The notes under the pieces: generated by a model
Database searches by the model: none
Told to the model about the DNA's origin: nothing
What the model saw: only the letters and a program-made list of their open reading frames with translations
Shown: in pieces, positions 26,696 through 35,502 of the stretch
Layout: the number at the start of each line of letters is the position of its first letter
How positions within the stretch are numbered: position 1 is the stretch's first letter
Assembly: GCA_017509985.1 (NCBI GenBank)
Contig: JAFWOE010000006.1
Span: forward strand, 1-64,000
Reading direction: 5' to 3'
Source of the DNA: Lachnospiraceae bacterium
GTDB taxonomy: Bacteria; Bacillota; Clostridia; Lachnospirales; Lachnospiraceae
DNA: 64,000 bases
Program-made: the position numbers and the translations under genes

Positions 26696-28120
26696 TTAAG
26701 CTCTTCTCGAATACAACAGCTTGTTTTTGATCAAACCTCCGTTTTTTTTGCCGAAACCCAGGGAAAAACCGCCGTAAGTGATCAGGATCCACCCGTTTTT
26801 TGATGATCCTTCCCCACTTTTGTCAGAAATCGTTTCTCCCCGGAAATATCTTTCAGCCGCGCCGGAATCTCCTTTTAATTCACAGATATTATCAAAGGTT
26901 TTTGCCGAAAGTGCAAAGGCAAGCGACTGTGAAGGCTCAAAACGGTTCTTCCGCAACTCACCGAGATACAGGCCTCTCCGTATTATCCTGACGCTCCTGA
27001 AATCCGGCATTTCATCCGGTACCAGATATACGCTTTCCCGGCGTACCTCGATCTTCTTTCCTCTCATGTCCAGGGTCATATGCTGTGCAAATTTCTCAAA
27101 AGCCTTCTTTTCGTCCGCAGTCAGGTCCCGGGTTCCTGTCTGTTCTTTTTTGGATTTTGCTTTGCGTGTTTTCATGGAAGGCGGCTTTGCTGCTGCAGTC
27201 TCCGGCATGCCGTTCTTTTGAAACAGAGCCATAAACTGTCCTTCACCATCCATTCTGTGCGGCCAGATCCGAACCGCTTTGACGACACGTCCGTCTCCAT
27301 CGGCCCATTCCGCACGTCCGTGATCAAAGCCCTCATAAGGCTCGATCTCCATGATCTCCATCTCCGGATGTTCGTTCAGAAGCCAGGAGGCATTCTGTTC
27401 ATTTTCTTCCGGAGAAAAAGTGCAGGTGGAATACATCAGCAGGCCGCCCGGCTTCAGCATGCGGACTGCACTGCTCAGAATGCTCTTCTGCAGGCCCGCA
27501 AGTGTTCTAACCTTTTCTGCAGACCACTGCTTTGCAGCTTCCGGGTTCCTGCGGAACATGCCTTCTCCCGAGCAGGGTGCATCCACCAGGATCTTATCAA
27601 AGAAGTTTTCGAAAGAGCCGGCCATTTTATGAGGCTGTTCATTTGTAATGAGGATATTGGAGGCACCGAGCGTTTCCAGGTTGTACAGCAGCGCTTTTGC
27701 CCTTGAAGCATTCACTTCGTTGGCAACCAGCAGGCCGGTCCCTTTGAGTTTGCCTGCCAGCGCAAAAGCCTTGCCTCCCGGAGCGGCACACAAGTCCAGA
27801 ACACGCTCCCCCGGTTCGATCGGAAGACGGTCGGCCGGAGTCATCGCGGAAGCTTCCGTAATATAATAAAGGCCGGCCCTGAAAAAAGGATGTGTTGTTA
27901 CTTCATCCTTATAATCGTAAAAAAACCCGTTTTTGACCCACTGAACAGGCTCCATTTTGAATGGAGCCTGTTCATAAAACTGTTTTGCAGTTGTCTTTAA
28001 TTCAGTTACCCGAAGTGCGTTCTTTCTGTCCCCGATGCTGCAGCTGTATGCAAAGCTCTGAAACTCATCTCCCATAAACGCAGCCATACGTCTACTGAAT
28101 TCTTCCGGCAGTAAATCCAT
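26696..28120 (-). CDS. RsmF-like rRNA cytosine-C5-methyltransferase
   Basis: 474 residues. N-terminal NOL1/NOP2/sun methyltransferase domain with SAM motif LDLCAAPGGKA, DAPCSGEGMF carrying one catalytic Cys and STCTFSPEENE the other; then a Lys-rich linker (~310-330) and a C-terminal PUA-like domain as in RsmF. It makes m5C in ribosomal RNA; the exact site cannot be told. It follows spoVG by 21 bp and is the last gene of the glg-spoVG operon. Confidence 0.9.
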   Translation of the reverse strand: MDLLPEEFSRRMAAFMGDEFQSFAYSCSIGDRKNALRVTELKTTAKQFYEQAPFKMEPVQWVKNGFFYDYKDEVTTHPFFRAGLYYITEASAMTPADRLPIEPGERVLDLCAAPGGKAFALAGKLKGTGLLVANEVNASRAKALLYNLETLGASNILITNEQPHKMAGSFENFFDKILVDAPCSGEGMFRRNPEAAKQWSAEKVRTLAGLQKSILSSAVRMLKPGGLLMYSTCTFSPEENEQNASWLLNEHPEMEIMEIEPYEGFDHGRAEWADGDGRVVKAVRIWPHRMDGEGQFMALFQKNGMPETAAAKPPSMKTRKAKSKKEQTGTRDLTADEKKAFEKFAQHMTLDMRGKKIEVRRESVYLVPDEMPDFRSVRIIRRGLYLGELRKNRFEPSQSLAFALSAKTFDNICELKGDSGAAERYFRGETISDKSGEGSSKNGWILITYGGFSLGFGKKNGGLIKNKLLYSRRA

Positions 28121-28141
28121 TATCTGCCTTTCCTTTCGTCT

Positions 28142-28426
28142 TCAGAACAGTTCTGATTCCGCAGACTCTTCCGCAAGGCTTTTTTCGTAAGCATTGAGGA
28201 TAAGATCCTGCAGGTGCGCCCTGGTTTCTGAATTCAGCGGATGCGCAATGTCGCGATACTCTCCGTCTCCGGACTTTCTGCTCGGCATTGCGATAAACAT
28301 TCCGCGGTCTCCGTCGATTACTTTAATATCGTGCACTACAAATTCGTTGTCGATCGTAATCGAGACGGATGCCTTCATCTTACCTTCCGAGTTTACGTGT
28401 CGAACTCTGACATCGGTGATTTCCAT
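28142..28426 (-). CDS. spoVG: Regulator SpoVG
   Basis: 94 residues matching SpoVG nearly end to end ([49 protein letters not shown]). It is a small nucleic-acid-binding regulator affecting septation and sporulation. AGGAGGAG precedes the ATG. It lies 21 bp after glgD. Confidence 0.97.
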   Translation of the reverse strand: MEITDVRVRHVNSEGKMKASVSITIDNEFVVHDIKVIDGDRGMFIAMPSRKSGDGEYRDIAHPLNSETRAHLQDLILNAYEKSLAEESAESELF

Positions 28427-28447
28427 ACTCTGCTGCTCCTCCTTTTA

Positions 28448-29560
28448 CTACACATCATATCTGCTGTTTTCCTCAGCAATGATTTGAATCTCTCCTTCTC
28501 CAAGATAAGATGTCCCGGACAGTATTGTGCTGTGGCTTTCAACAATACATCTTTCGAGGTGTACATTATCGCCGATAAATACATCATTCATAATGATGCA
28601 GTCTTTGATGGATGTATTTTCACCTACATAGACACCCTTGAAAAGAAGAGAATTAACGACCTCCCCGTTGACGATACAATCAACGGATACAAGCGAGTTC
28701 TTTACGTGAGTATTCTGATTGTATTTCGCAGGAGGCCTGTCCTCGATCCTTGTAAAGATACGAGGCTCTGTTTCGAAGAAAAACTTTCTGATTTCCGGCT
28801 GGAGAAAGGCCATGTTGGTATTATAATATGTTTCTATATTGGTAATACCGTTCCAGAAAGAGTTCAACATATAGCCATAGATCTTTTTGGTCCTCATGTA
28901 ACGGATGATGATATCATTTACAAAATCGAACTTGTCCTCTGCGGCACTTTCCTCCAGCAGAGAGATCAGCAGACGTCTCCGCATTACATAAATCCCGCAG
29001 GAAACCGTGTTGCTCTCTGCTACGACCGGTTTCTCCAGGAGCTCTGTAATTCTTCCGTCTTCCCCGAATTTGACGACGCCGTATCGTCTTGCATCTTCCT
29101 GAATTTCACTGCAGACGATCGTGATATCGGCATCCTTCTCTATATGATAATCTATGACTTTATTGAAGTTCAGTTTGTATATGCCATTGCAGGATGCAAT
29201 GACCACATACGGTTCGTGGCTCTGCTTCAGCCAGTCGATGTTCTGCCACATCGCGTCCGCGGTACCTTTGTACCACCAGCTGTTGTTGGCAGTAAGGGTT
29301 GGCGAGAACACGTAGAGCCCGCCTTTTTTTCGGCCGAAGTTCCACCACTTGGAGGACCGGAGATGGTCATCCAGTGATTTTGCGTTGTACTGGGTCAGGA
29401 CGGCGACCTTACGGATATCGGAATTCGTCATGTTGCTCAGTGCAAAATCAATGCATCGGTATGTTCCGGCTACGGGAATGGCCGCTATGGCACGGGTTTT
29501 TGCCAAAGCACCCATTCTCATATTATTACCGCCGGCAAGTATGATCCCCAGAGCTTTCAT
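28448..29560 (-). CDS. glgD: Glucose-1-phosphate adenylyltransferase subunit GlgD
   Basis: 370 residues from ATG 29560 (AAGGAGG ten bases upstream); a TTG two codons earlier overlaps the glgC stop. The nucleotidyltransferase domain keeps a modified signature, LAGGNNMRMGALAKTRAIA, and is followed by a left-handed beta-helix domain (~285-370). GlgD is the regulatory partner of GlgC in Firmicutes and makes ADP-glucose for glycogen. Substitutions in the catalytic loop fit a weak or non-catalytic subunit. Confidence 0.95.
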   Translation of the reverse strand: MKALGIILAGGNNMRMGALAKTRAIAAIPVAGTYRCIDFALSNMTNSDIRKVAVLTQYNAKSLDDHLRSSKWWNFGRKKGGLYVFSPTLTANNSWWYKGTADAMWQNIDWLKQSHEPYVVIASCNGIYKLNFNKVIDYHIEKDADITIVCSEIQEDARRYGVVKFGEDGRITELLEKPVVAESNTVSCGIYVMRRRLLISLLEESAAEDKFDFVNDIIIRYMRTKKIYGYMLNSFWNGITNIETYYNTNMAFLQPEIRKFFFETEPRIFTRIEDRPPAKYNQNTHVKNSLVSVDCIVNGEVVNSLLFKGVYVGENTSIKDCIIMNDVFIGDNVHLERCIVESHSTILSGTSYLGEGEIQIIAEENSRYDV

Positions 29561-29562
29561 AT

Positions 29563-30828
29563 TCAATCACCCTCCTTGATCAGGACCTCGCCGGACGCAA
29601 GGCAGTTGTCTTTGTAATCCGCTTCCTCGGTTTTTCCGGAAATCGCCGTATTCTTGCCGATGGATACATTATCCGGAACGATACTTCCCTCGCCGAGCAC
29701 GGCGATCCCGTTGGCATAGATGTCCGGCTTGAATACGTTCGGCACTTCCGGACCGACTCCGATTTTTACATTATTACCGATTTTTACATTATCTGCAACT
29801 ATTGTTTTTTCAAGGTAGCAGTTATCTCCGATCACGGCATTTCTCATAATGATCGAATCATGGATATAACTGTTCTTTCCGATCCTGACATGGTTTGATA
29901 TTACGGAGTTATGAACTTTCCCGTAGATCTCCGCGCCGTCTCCGATGATCGTCCGGTTCACTTCCGCTTCCTTGGAAATATACTGCGGGCTGATCAGGTC
30001 ATTGTTCGTATAGATCGGCCAGAATTCTTCATACAGGTTGAATTCCGGAACGATATCCACCAGACCCATATTGGCTTCCCAGTAGGACTGAAGCGTTCCG
30101 ACATCTTTCCAGTATCCGCTGAATTCATACGCGTAAAGATTTCTGTCATGTTCTTTAGCGTAGGGAAGCACATGCTTTCCGAAATCCAGGTTCGGCTGGG
30201 TCTTGAGAGCTTCCAGCGTGGATTTTAAGACATCCCAGCGGAAGATATAAATGCCCATGGAAGCCAGTGTACTTCTGGGCTTGGCCGGTTTTTCTTCAAA
30301 ATCCGTGATTTTATCGGTCTCATCGGTAATCATGATTCCGAACCTGCTCGCTTCTTCCAGAGGAACCGAAATGCAGGCTACGGTGATATCCGCGTTCTTT
30401 TCTTTATGAAAATCCAGCATCTGCTGGTAATCCATTTTATATATGTGATCTCCGGAAAGGATCAGGACATATTCCGGATCATAATGCTCTATGTAATTGA
30501 AGTTCTGATAGATCGCGTTTGCGGTCCCGGTATACCACTCGGAACTGCCCACGCTTTCATAGGGCGGAAGTACGGTCACGCCTCCGTCATTCATATCGAG
30601 GTCCCAGGGCATTCCTATACCGATATGTGTGTTGAGGATCAGCGGCTGGTACTGCGTGAGTACGCCGACCGTATCGATCCCCGAATTCGTGCAGTTGCTC
30701 AGCGGAAAATCGATGATCCGGTATTTCGCGCCGAACGATACTGCCGGTTTAGCCGCATTGTCAGTAAGTACTCCCAGTCTGCTGCCCTGCCCGCCGGCAA
30801 GCAGCATCGCAATAATTTCTTTTTTCAC
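29563..30828 (-). CDS. glgC: Glucose-1-phosphate adenylyltransferase GlgC
   Basis: 421 residues starting at GTG 30828 behind AAAGGGG. It has the intact catalytic signature [30 protein letters not shown] and [10 protein letters not shown], and a C-terminal beta-helix (~290-420). It joins ATP and glucose-1-phosphate to ADP-glucose, the committed step of glycogen synthesis. It is paired with glgD, whose ATG comes two bases after its stop, so translation is probably coupled. Confidence 0.97.
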   Translation of the reverse strand: MKKEIIAMLLAGGQGSRLGVLTDNAAKPAVSFGAKYRIIDFPLSNCTNSGIDTVGVLTQYQPLILNTHIGIGMPWDLDMNDGGVTVLPPYESVGSSEWYTGTANAIYQNFNYIEHYDPEYVLILSGDHIYKMDYQQMLDFHKEKNADITVACISVPLEEASRFGIMITDETDKITDFEEKPAKPRSTLASMGIYIFRWDVLKSTLEALKTQPNLDFGKHVLPYAKEHDRNLYAYEFSGYWKDVGTLQSYWEANMGLVDIVPEFNLYEEFWPIYTNNDLISPQYISKEAEVNRTIIGDGAEIYGKVHNSVISNHVRIGKNSYIHDSIIMRNAVIGDNCYLEKTIVADNVKIGNNVKIGVGPEVPNVFKPDIYANGIAVLGEGSIVPDNVSIGKNTAISGKTEEADYKDNCLASGEVLIKEGD

Positions 30829-30868
30829 GCTTTCACACCCCTTTCAAAGGCGAAAAGGAATTAAAGAT

Positions 30869-30916
30869 AAGAAAATGGGCGCAGGAATCCTTATTTTATA
30901 AAGATGTCTTGCGCCC
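30869..30916 (-). terminator. Terminator of the BKACE gene
   Basis: Minus strand: GGGCGCA (30916-30910) pairs with TGCGCCC (30883-30877) across a 26-base AT-rich loop, followed by ATTTTCTT. The large loop makes it moderate. Confidence 0.6.
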
Positions 30917-30938
30917 GTGTGTTTGATGTTAAATAAGA

Positions 30939-31823
30939 TTAGTCTACTTTCTTGGTCATTCCGAGCAGTTCACGAGCCTGTTCCGGAGTCGCGATCTCAC
31001 GTCCTGCGATCTTGGCAAGCTCAACAGCCCGCTCAACAAGCATAACGTTTGTTGCGATAACTTTTGATCCATCTGCTCCGCGGGAGTAAATGATGTTATC
31101 TTCAAGACCGACACGAAGTCCGTCGCATCCCATGGAAAGACCTGCAAGCATCATATCCATATGGCACTTGCCGATACCGGATACAGACCATGTAGCACCC
31201 TTCGGAAGCTTGCTTACCATGAATGCAAGGTTAAGTGCTGTGCCGGGCATGGAGCCGCCGACGCCCATGATGAACTGGATGTGCGGAGGCTGCGGGATTC
31301 CCCACTTGTTTACATAGTACATTACGCTGTCGATATGACCGGTATCAAATACTTCGAATTCCGGTTTGATGTTGTATTTAACAACTTCCTGAGCAAGCTG
31401 GTTCAGGAAACGGGGTGAGTTCTCGAAGATGTAGCTGTTTGCCCAGTTCAGTGTGTTCGGGTCAAAAGAGCACATTTCGGGAAGGAGTTTTCCGAGATGC
31501 TGAAGACGTTTGTAGTCTTCATACTCTCCGCCGGAGGTGGTAAGGTTGATGCAGACATCAACGCCCTGCTCCTTGCTCTTTTTACGGATAAGCTCTGTGG
31601 TCTCAGAGAACTTCTCGAGGCTCATGGACTTGTATCCGATCTCCATCTTTCCGTTTACTTCTTTATCTTCACGTACATGTACATGAACGATAGCAGCGCC
31701 GGCTTTTGCACACGCGATAGCCTGATCCGAAATCTCTTCCGGGGTATACGGTACAGTGGGGGCCTGCTCTTTCTTGGTTCCTGCTCCGCAAAGGCATGCA
31801 GAGATGATAAGCGGTTTAGCCAT
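30939..31823 (-). CDS. Beta-keto acid cleavage enzyme (BKACE, DUF849)
   Basis: 294 residues, a TIM barrel of the BKACE/Kce family. Zn-ligand motif IVHVHVR (~46-52), INLTTSGG (~95-102), EVFDTGH (~160) and a C-terminal GLRVGLEDN. These enzymes condense a beta-keto acid with acetyl-CoA and release acetoacetate plus a new CoA ester; the type member cleaves 3-keto-5-aminohexanoate in lysine fermentation. Substrate cannot be read from sequence. An SDR dehydrogenase lies directly upstream and may supply the keto acid. No other lysine-fermentation gene is nearby. Confidence 0.88.
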   Translation of the reverse strand: MAKPLIISACLCGAGTKKEQAPTVPYTPEEISDQAIACAKAGAAIVHVHVREDKEVNGKMEIGYKSMSLEKFSETTELIRKKSKEQGVDVCINLTTSGGEYEDYKRLQHLGKLLPEMCSFDPNTLNWANSYIFENSPRFLNQLAQEVVKYNIKPEFEVFDTGHIDSVMYYVNKWGIPQPPHIQFIMGVGGSMPGTALNLAFMVSKLPKGATWSVSGIGKCHMDMMLAGLSMGCDGLRVGLEDNIIYSRGADGSKVIATNVMLVERAVELAKIAGREIATPEQARELLGMTKKVD

Positions 31824-31915
31824 TTTTCTAAGATCTCCTTAAATAATTATTCTCTCTTTGTTTTGCAATGCATACTGCATACGGTGCAGCATCGCACATT
31901 CGACCATTCGGTTTA

Positions 31916-32713
31916 TCAGCCGATTGCGGTAAGTCCGCCGTCCGGATAAAGAATGTTTCCGGTAAGGAAGTCTGAAGCCGGTGCTGCAAGGAAGAGCGCT
32001 GTTCCTACGCAATCGATCGGGTCGGACATGCGGCGCATCGGAAGGTTTGCACCCTGGATCTCAAGGTACTTCTCAACGGTAACGCCGGCTTCGTTCGCAC
32101 GCATCTCAAAGATCTTGTTCATCATCGGTGTTTTCATGATGTTCGGTCCGAATGCGTTAACGGTGATTCCAAACGGTCCAAGCTCAGCTGCAAGGACTTT
32201 TGTAAGCATATCTTCTGCACCCTTGGAGGAGCAGTAAGCTGCATTTCCGGGTCCCTTTGTGGCGATCTTTCCGCGAACTGAAGAAACGTTGATGATCTTT
32301 CCGTATCCGACTTCCTTCATATAAGGAGCAAAGTGCTTTGCGGTGATAAGGATCGATGTAACGTTTGCATTCATAACATTGTTGAAGTCTTCGATCGGGA
32401 AATCAAAAACCGGAACTTTCTTGTTAATGCCCTGGCTGTTAACAAGGATCGTAACAGGTCCCATTTCCTCGTTTGCTTTCTTAGCAGCAGCTTCAACAGC
32501 AGCTTCATCTGTAGCATCACATACATAGTATTTGAACTCAAGGCCGGTTTCTGCCTTAAGGTCTTCGCATGCAGCGGCAAGCTTCTCTTCGCTTCTGGAA
32601 GCGATGGCTACTTTAGCGCCGGCAAGTGCATATTCACGGGCGATAAGTTTTCCAAGTCCGCCAGCTCCGCCAAAGATGATAGCGTTCTTTCCGGTAAGAT
32701 CAAAAAAGTTCAT
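31916..32713 (-). CDS. Short-chain dehydrogenase/reductase
   Basis: 265 residues, classical SDR. The cofactor loop is FGGAGGLGK (a TGxxxGxG variant), followed by the NSQG segment, catalytic Ser in NVSSVRG and YCSSK (Tyr/Lys). The best functional group is gluconate 5-dehydrogenase / 3-hydroxyacid dehydrogenase type, but the substrate is not fixed by sequence. It precedes the BKACE gene by 92 bp on the same strand, suggesting it oxidises a 3-hydroxy acid to the beta-keto acid cleaved by BKACE. AAAGGAG precedes the ATG. Confidence 0.88.
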   Translation of the reverse strand: MNFFDLTGKNAIIFGGAGGLGKLIAREYALAGAKVAIASRSEEKLAAACEDLKAETGLEFKYYVCDATDEAAVEAAAKKANEEMGPVTILVNSQGINKKVPVFDFPIEDFNNVMNANVTSILITAKHFAPYMKEVGYGKIINVSSVRGKIATKGPGNAAYCSSKGAEDMLTKVLAAELGPFGITVNAFGPNIMKTPMMNKIFEMRANEAGVTVEKYLEIQGANLPMRRMSDPIDCVGTALFLAAPASDFLTGNILYPDGGLTAIG

Positions 32714-32812
32714 GATAAATCGTCTCCTTTCGTTGCTCTGCTCCGTTTCATCCCGGAGTCTTTTTTATCTCAGCGCAAAATGCGGCTGGTACAGGGTTTC
32801 TTTTACGAGAAC

Positions 32813-32841
32813 AGTATACTATGCACATGTTTCAAATGCAA
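32813..32841 (-). promoter_or_regulatory. Promoter of the SDR-BKACE genes
   Basis: Minus strand: TTGCAT (32841-32836), 17-bp spacer, TATACT (32818-32813). About 100 nt of leader follows. Nothing else is seen between 32714 and the remnant at 32886. Confidence 0.6.
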
Positions 32842-32885
32842 GGGTCAAGGGTGCAAATTTAGCACCCGGAAGGTTTGTATGATGC

Positions 32886-33191
32886 TTATGTCCGGATTAA
32901 CCTTTTTGTTCTTTCCGGCCGGTTTTCTGAGCCGTTCGGATTTAATGCTTTGCTGTACGCAGCCTGGCGCATGCCGTATCTTTTTTTGGAAATACGCAAT
33001 ATGACACATCCGGCTGCGGAAGTCATCAGCAGAACAAGCCGCAATGCAGCATTCGATCCGTCTCCGGTTGCCGGAGCAGAGCGGCCGGCCGCATTCGCTG
33101 CCCTTATGTTCTTCGTGCTCCCCGTCTTCACCGTGCTGTCTGAAGAAGGATCCGGTATATACTCGTTTTTCTGATTTTCATCTTCTGCTGT
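32886..33191 (-). pseudogene. In-frame sorting-signal remnant after the surface-protein stop
   Basis: Starting with the codon after the TAA of the surface-protein gene (33194-33192), the same frame stays open for 101 codons to 32886. The text reads as a second C-terminal anchor: a Ser/Asp-rich spacer, then SAPATGDGSN, a hydrophobic stretch (ALRLVLLMTSAAGCVILRI) and SKKRY, followed by ~30 unrelated residues. It has no good start of its own. It is probably the tail of a deleted paralogue or the original anchor now cut off by a stop; readthrough cannot be ruled out. Confidence 0.6.
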
Positions 33192-35006
33192 TTAATTTAT
33201 ATAGCGTTTTCTTATCAGCAGCACGGCCAGAAGGCATACGGCCGCTGCGGCCAGCAATACGGTCCAGATGACAACAGGACTGCTGTCACCGGTCTTTGCC
33301 CCTTCCACCTTGTTTTTATCCGCCCATACAGCCGTAAACGTGTGATCGCCGTCCACGGTATATTCGGCGCCGGCTTTATATTCGGAACCTTTCCAGTATT
33401 GGAACGTATATCCTGCCTTTGTGGGAGCCGCAGGCAGTGTGATCGTTTTGCCGACTTCTGCTTCGAGAGATACCGTACCGGTCTTGCCGTCCAGCGTACC
33501 GCCGGCCAGGTCAAATGTCAGTACGGCCTTCTTTGGTTCGATGGTGAAGCTGCCGTTGTGTATGGTCACATCGTAGTTGGCGTTTTCTGTGAACTGCGCT
33601 GTGAGGACGCCCGTGTAGGTGCCGGGCTCCGAATCATTTCCCTTGCGGATGTATTCGACTGTGCCCAGGTCGCCGTCCGCGATCAGGCCTTCGACTTTAC
33701 CGGTAAAGACCGGATCGTTTTCACCCTGTACCTTGGACGCGCTGTCAACCGTGATCGATGCTTTTGCGCGGTCGACCGTCAGCAGGCCGTCAACCAGTAC
33801 GATGTTGGCAAAGCAGTCCGTTTTGTCTTCGCCGGAAGCGTTCCGGATGATGACGCCGTCCAGAGCGTTGGCGGAAGAGCCTGCGTTGGTCTGAGAACCC
33901 GTGACTGTTGCTTCGGCGGTATAGCCTTCCGGGAGACCTGCGACCGTGAACTTTTTCTCACCTGTGCCGTCGCAGATCAGCGGCTTGCCGTCGTAGATCT
34001 TCGAGTCGGACGGGGCCGTCAGCGTTACTTCAGAGCTGATTTTCGTGACCTCAAGGCTGCCGAGGTTTTCCGTAAGCGTGTAATTCGTGCTTTTTGTATC
34101 ACCCCAATCAATGGCGTATGTGTTGGGAGAACTGCCGACCTCGGTCTGGGAACCGGTTGCTGTTACAGCAGCGTTCTCATTATTCACCAGTCCTTCGAGA
34201 GAAACTGTGCTGTTTGTGATCGCCCCGCCGTCGTATTCTTTCGTACCGGAACCGGTGGTGACGGTCAGGGGCGCCGGCTTAATAATAACCGTTAACGAAT
34301 CGCTTTCAATTTCAATAGCAGAAGGCGAACCGTTTTCATTTTTAACAAGAACAAAATGGTCTCTAGCGGACTCGGGCAGTGCAAGAGTATAAATATAGGT
34401 TCCGGCATCTAGTATAGGCTTTTTCGTCGGATCAGGATCAGAACTAAAAGTTAAATTCATATGACCCGGGACTCCGGCCTCACCAGTAGCCGTATAGCTT
34501 ACAGTATATGTCACATTGTTCTGACGGTTGATCCCGTCATAGGGTATGGTATACGTATTTCCTGCGACCGGTTCCCTGCTCATTGCCCATACGACGAACG
34601 CTTTCTTTTTTGTGATCGTAAAGGTGAAGACGTTTTCCACTTTCTCAAAGATATAGAGGTCGTCTTTTGGAGAGGCCGTAAATTGATATGTATTGGGTTC
34701 TTTTATTTCTGTATGGTTGTTGGCTTCTGTTATCTGAATTATGTCAGAGACATCATTACCATACTCATCTTTCGCAGCAACCTGCAGCGCCATTTCCGCA
34801 CCGGTCCACTCCAGTTCGTCATTGTTATTAATTGGTTTTCCGTCCAGCGTCCATTCAAGAAAGACAATTCTTGTTTTCGGTTCTTCGGTCGGGTCAGGGT
34901 CACCGTCGTCCTCACCTGCAGAGCACATGGCGGGGGAAAGGGTCAGAGACAGGATAACGGCCAGAAAAAGGATCATAAAACGCGTCGCCTTTTTAGTATT
35001 CTTCAT
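33192..35006 (-). CDS. Surface protein with MBG-like and InlB-type repeats
   Basis: 604 residues from ATG 35006 (GGGAGG nine bases upstream). Signal peptide (~1-32, LFLAVILSLTLSPAMCSAG), then Ig-like MBG/YDG repeats (~90-480; markers KEYDGGAIT, KIYDGKPL, GSQTEVGSS, GSQTNAGSS), a Listeria-Bacteroides (Flg_new) repeat (~500-565; YTFQYWKG, TFTAVWADK), and a C-terminal GAKTGDSSP plus membrane helix and RKRYIN. The tail resembles a weak LPXTG-type sorting signal. It is probably a wall-attached adhesin-like protein; ligand unknown. A tRNA lies upstream and a second anchor follows the stop codon in frame. Confidence 0.82.
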   Translation of the reverse strand: MKNTKKATRFMILFLAVILSLTLSPAMCSAGEDDGDPDPTEEPKTRIVFLEWTLDGKPINNNDELEWTGAEMALQVAAKDEYGNDVSDIIQITEANNHTEIKEPNTYQFTASPKDDLYIFEKVENVFTFTITKKKAFVVWAMSREPVAGNTYTIPYDGINRQNNVTYTVSYTATGEAGVPGHMNLTFSSDPDPTKKPILDAGTYIYTLALPESARDHFVLVKNENGSPSAIEIESDSLTVIIKPAPLTVTTGSGTKEYDGGAITNSTVSLEGLVNNENAAVTATGSQTEVGSSPNTYAIDWGDTKSTNYTLTENLGSLEVTKISSEVTLTAPSDSKIYDGKPLICDGTGEKKFTVAGLPEGYTAEATVTGSQTNAGSSANALDGVIIRNASGEDKTDCFANIVLVDGLLTVDRAKASITVDSASKVQGENDPVFTGKVEGLIADGDLGTVEYIRKGNDSEPGTYTGVLTAQFTENANYDVTIHNGSFTIEPKKAVLTFDLAGGTLDGKTGTVSLEAEVGKTITLPAAPTKAGYTFQYWKGSEYKAGAEYTVDGDHTFTAVWADKNKVEGAKTGDSSPVVIWTVLLAAAAVCLLAVLLIRKRYIN

Positions 35007-35221
35007 GTCAACGATTCCTCCCTGATACATGCATTATATGGATCTAAATCATTAGTATATACATAGTAATTTTATATCAGGATCGCAATGGCGGTCAATA
35101 ACGTCCGGAGCAGTTTTCTACTGTCGCGCATAACGGACAGGATCCTGAAAGAGACGCTTTTGTCAGAGGTATAAAACATGCCGGGAAGCCTTAAATAAAA
35201 GCTTCCCGGCAAAAAAACGGA

Positions 35222-35307
35222 TGCCGGCGACCGGGGTCGAACCGGTACGAGTGTCACCACTCACGGGATTTTAAGTCCCGGGCGTCTGCCAATTCCGCCA
35301 CGCCGGC
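35222..35307 (-). tRNA. tRNA-Leu (TAA)
   Basis: 86-nt class II tRNA on the minus strand: acceptor GCCGGCG/CGCCGGC, anticodon arm CGGGA-CTTAAAA-TCCCG giving TAA, a long variable arm (GAGTGGTGACACTC) and T arm CCGGTTCGACCCCGG. CCA is not encoded. Confidence 0.95.
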
Positions 35308-35334
35308 GCGTCAGATGATTCCTGACAAGCACGA

Positions 35335-35363
35335 ATTATAAACTACCCGGCATAAAAATGCAA
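35335..35363 (-). promoter_or_regulatory. Promoter of tRNA-Leu
   Basis: Minus strand: TTGCAT (35363-35358), 17-bp spacer, TATAAT (35340-35335). Confidence 0.75.
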
Positions 35364-35405
35364 TGCTGAAAATCCCGGTCCCGGAAGGTAATAACATAAT
35401 CACGG

Positions 35406-35433
35406 TTGATTATTTTTTATTTTGCGCTATACT
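35406..35433 (+). promoter_or_regulatory. Promoter of gapA
   Basis: Plus strand: TTGATT (35406-35411), 16-bp AT-rich spacer, TATACT (35428-35433). A leader of ~65 nt precedes the AGGAGG site. Confidence 0.65.
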
Positions 35434-35502
35434 GTTGATGATTCAGGAACTTTAGGAAATGAAACGCATTTCCTAATAATATAGCAATTTAGGAGGAAGT
35501 AT

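Noticed and set aside
33342-34295. A 317-codon plus-strand ORF
   Set aside because: Antisense to the surface-protein repeats; no ribosome site and a shadow of the repeat codons.
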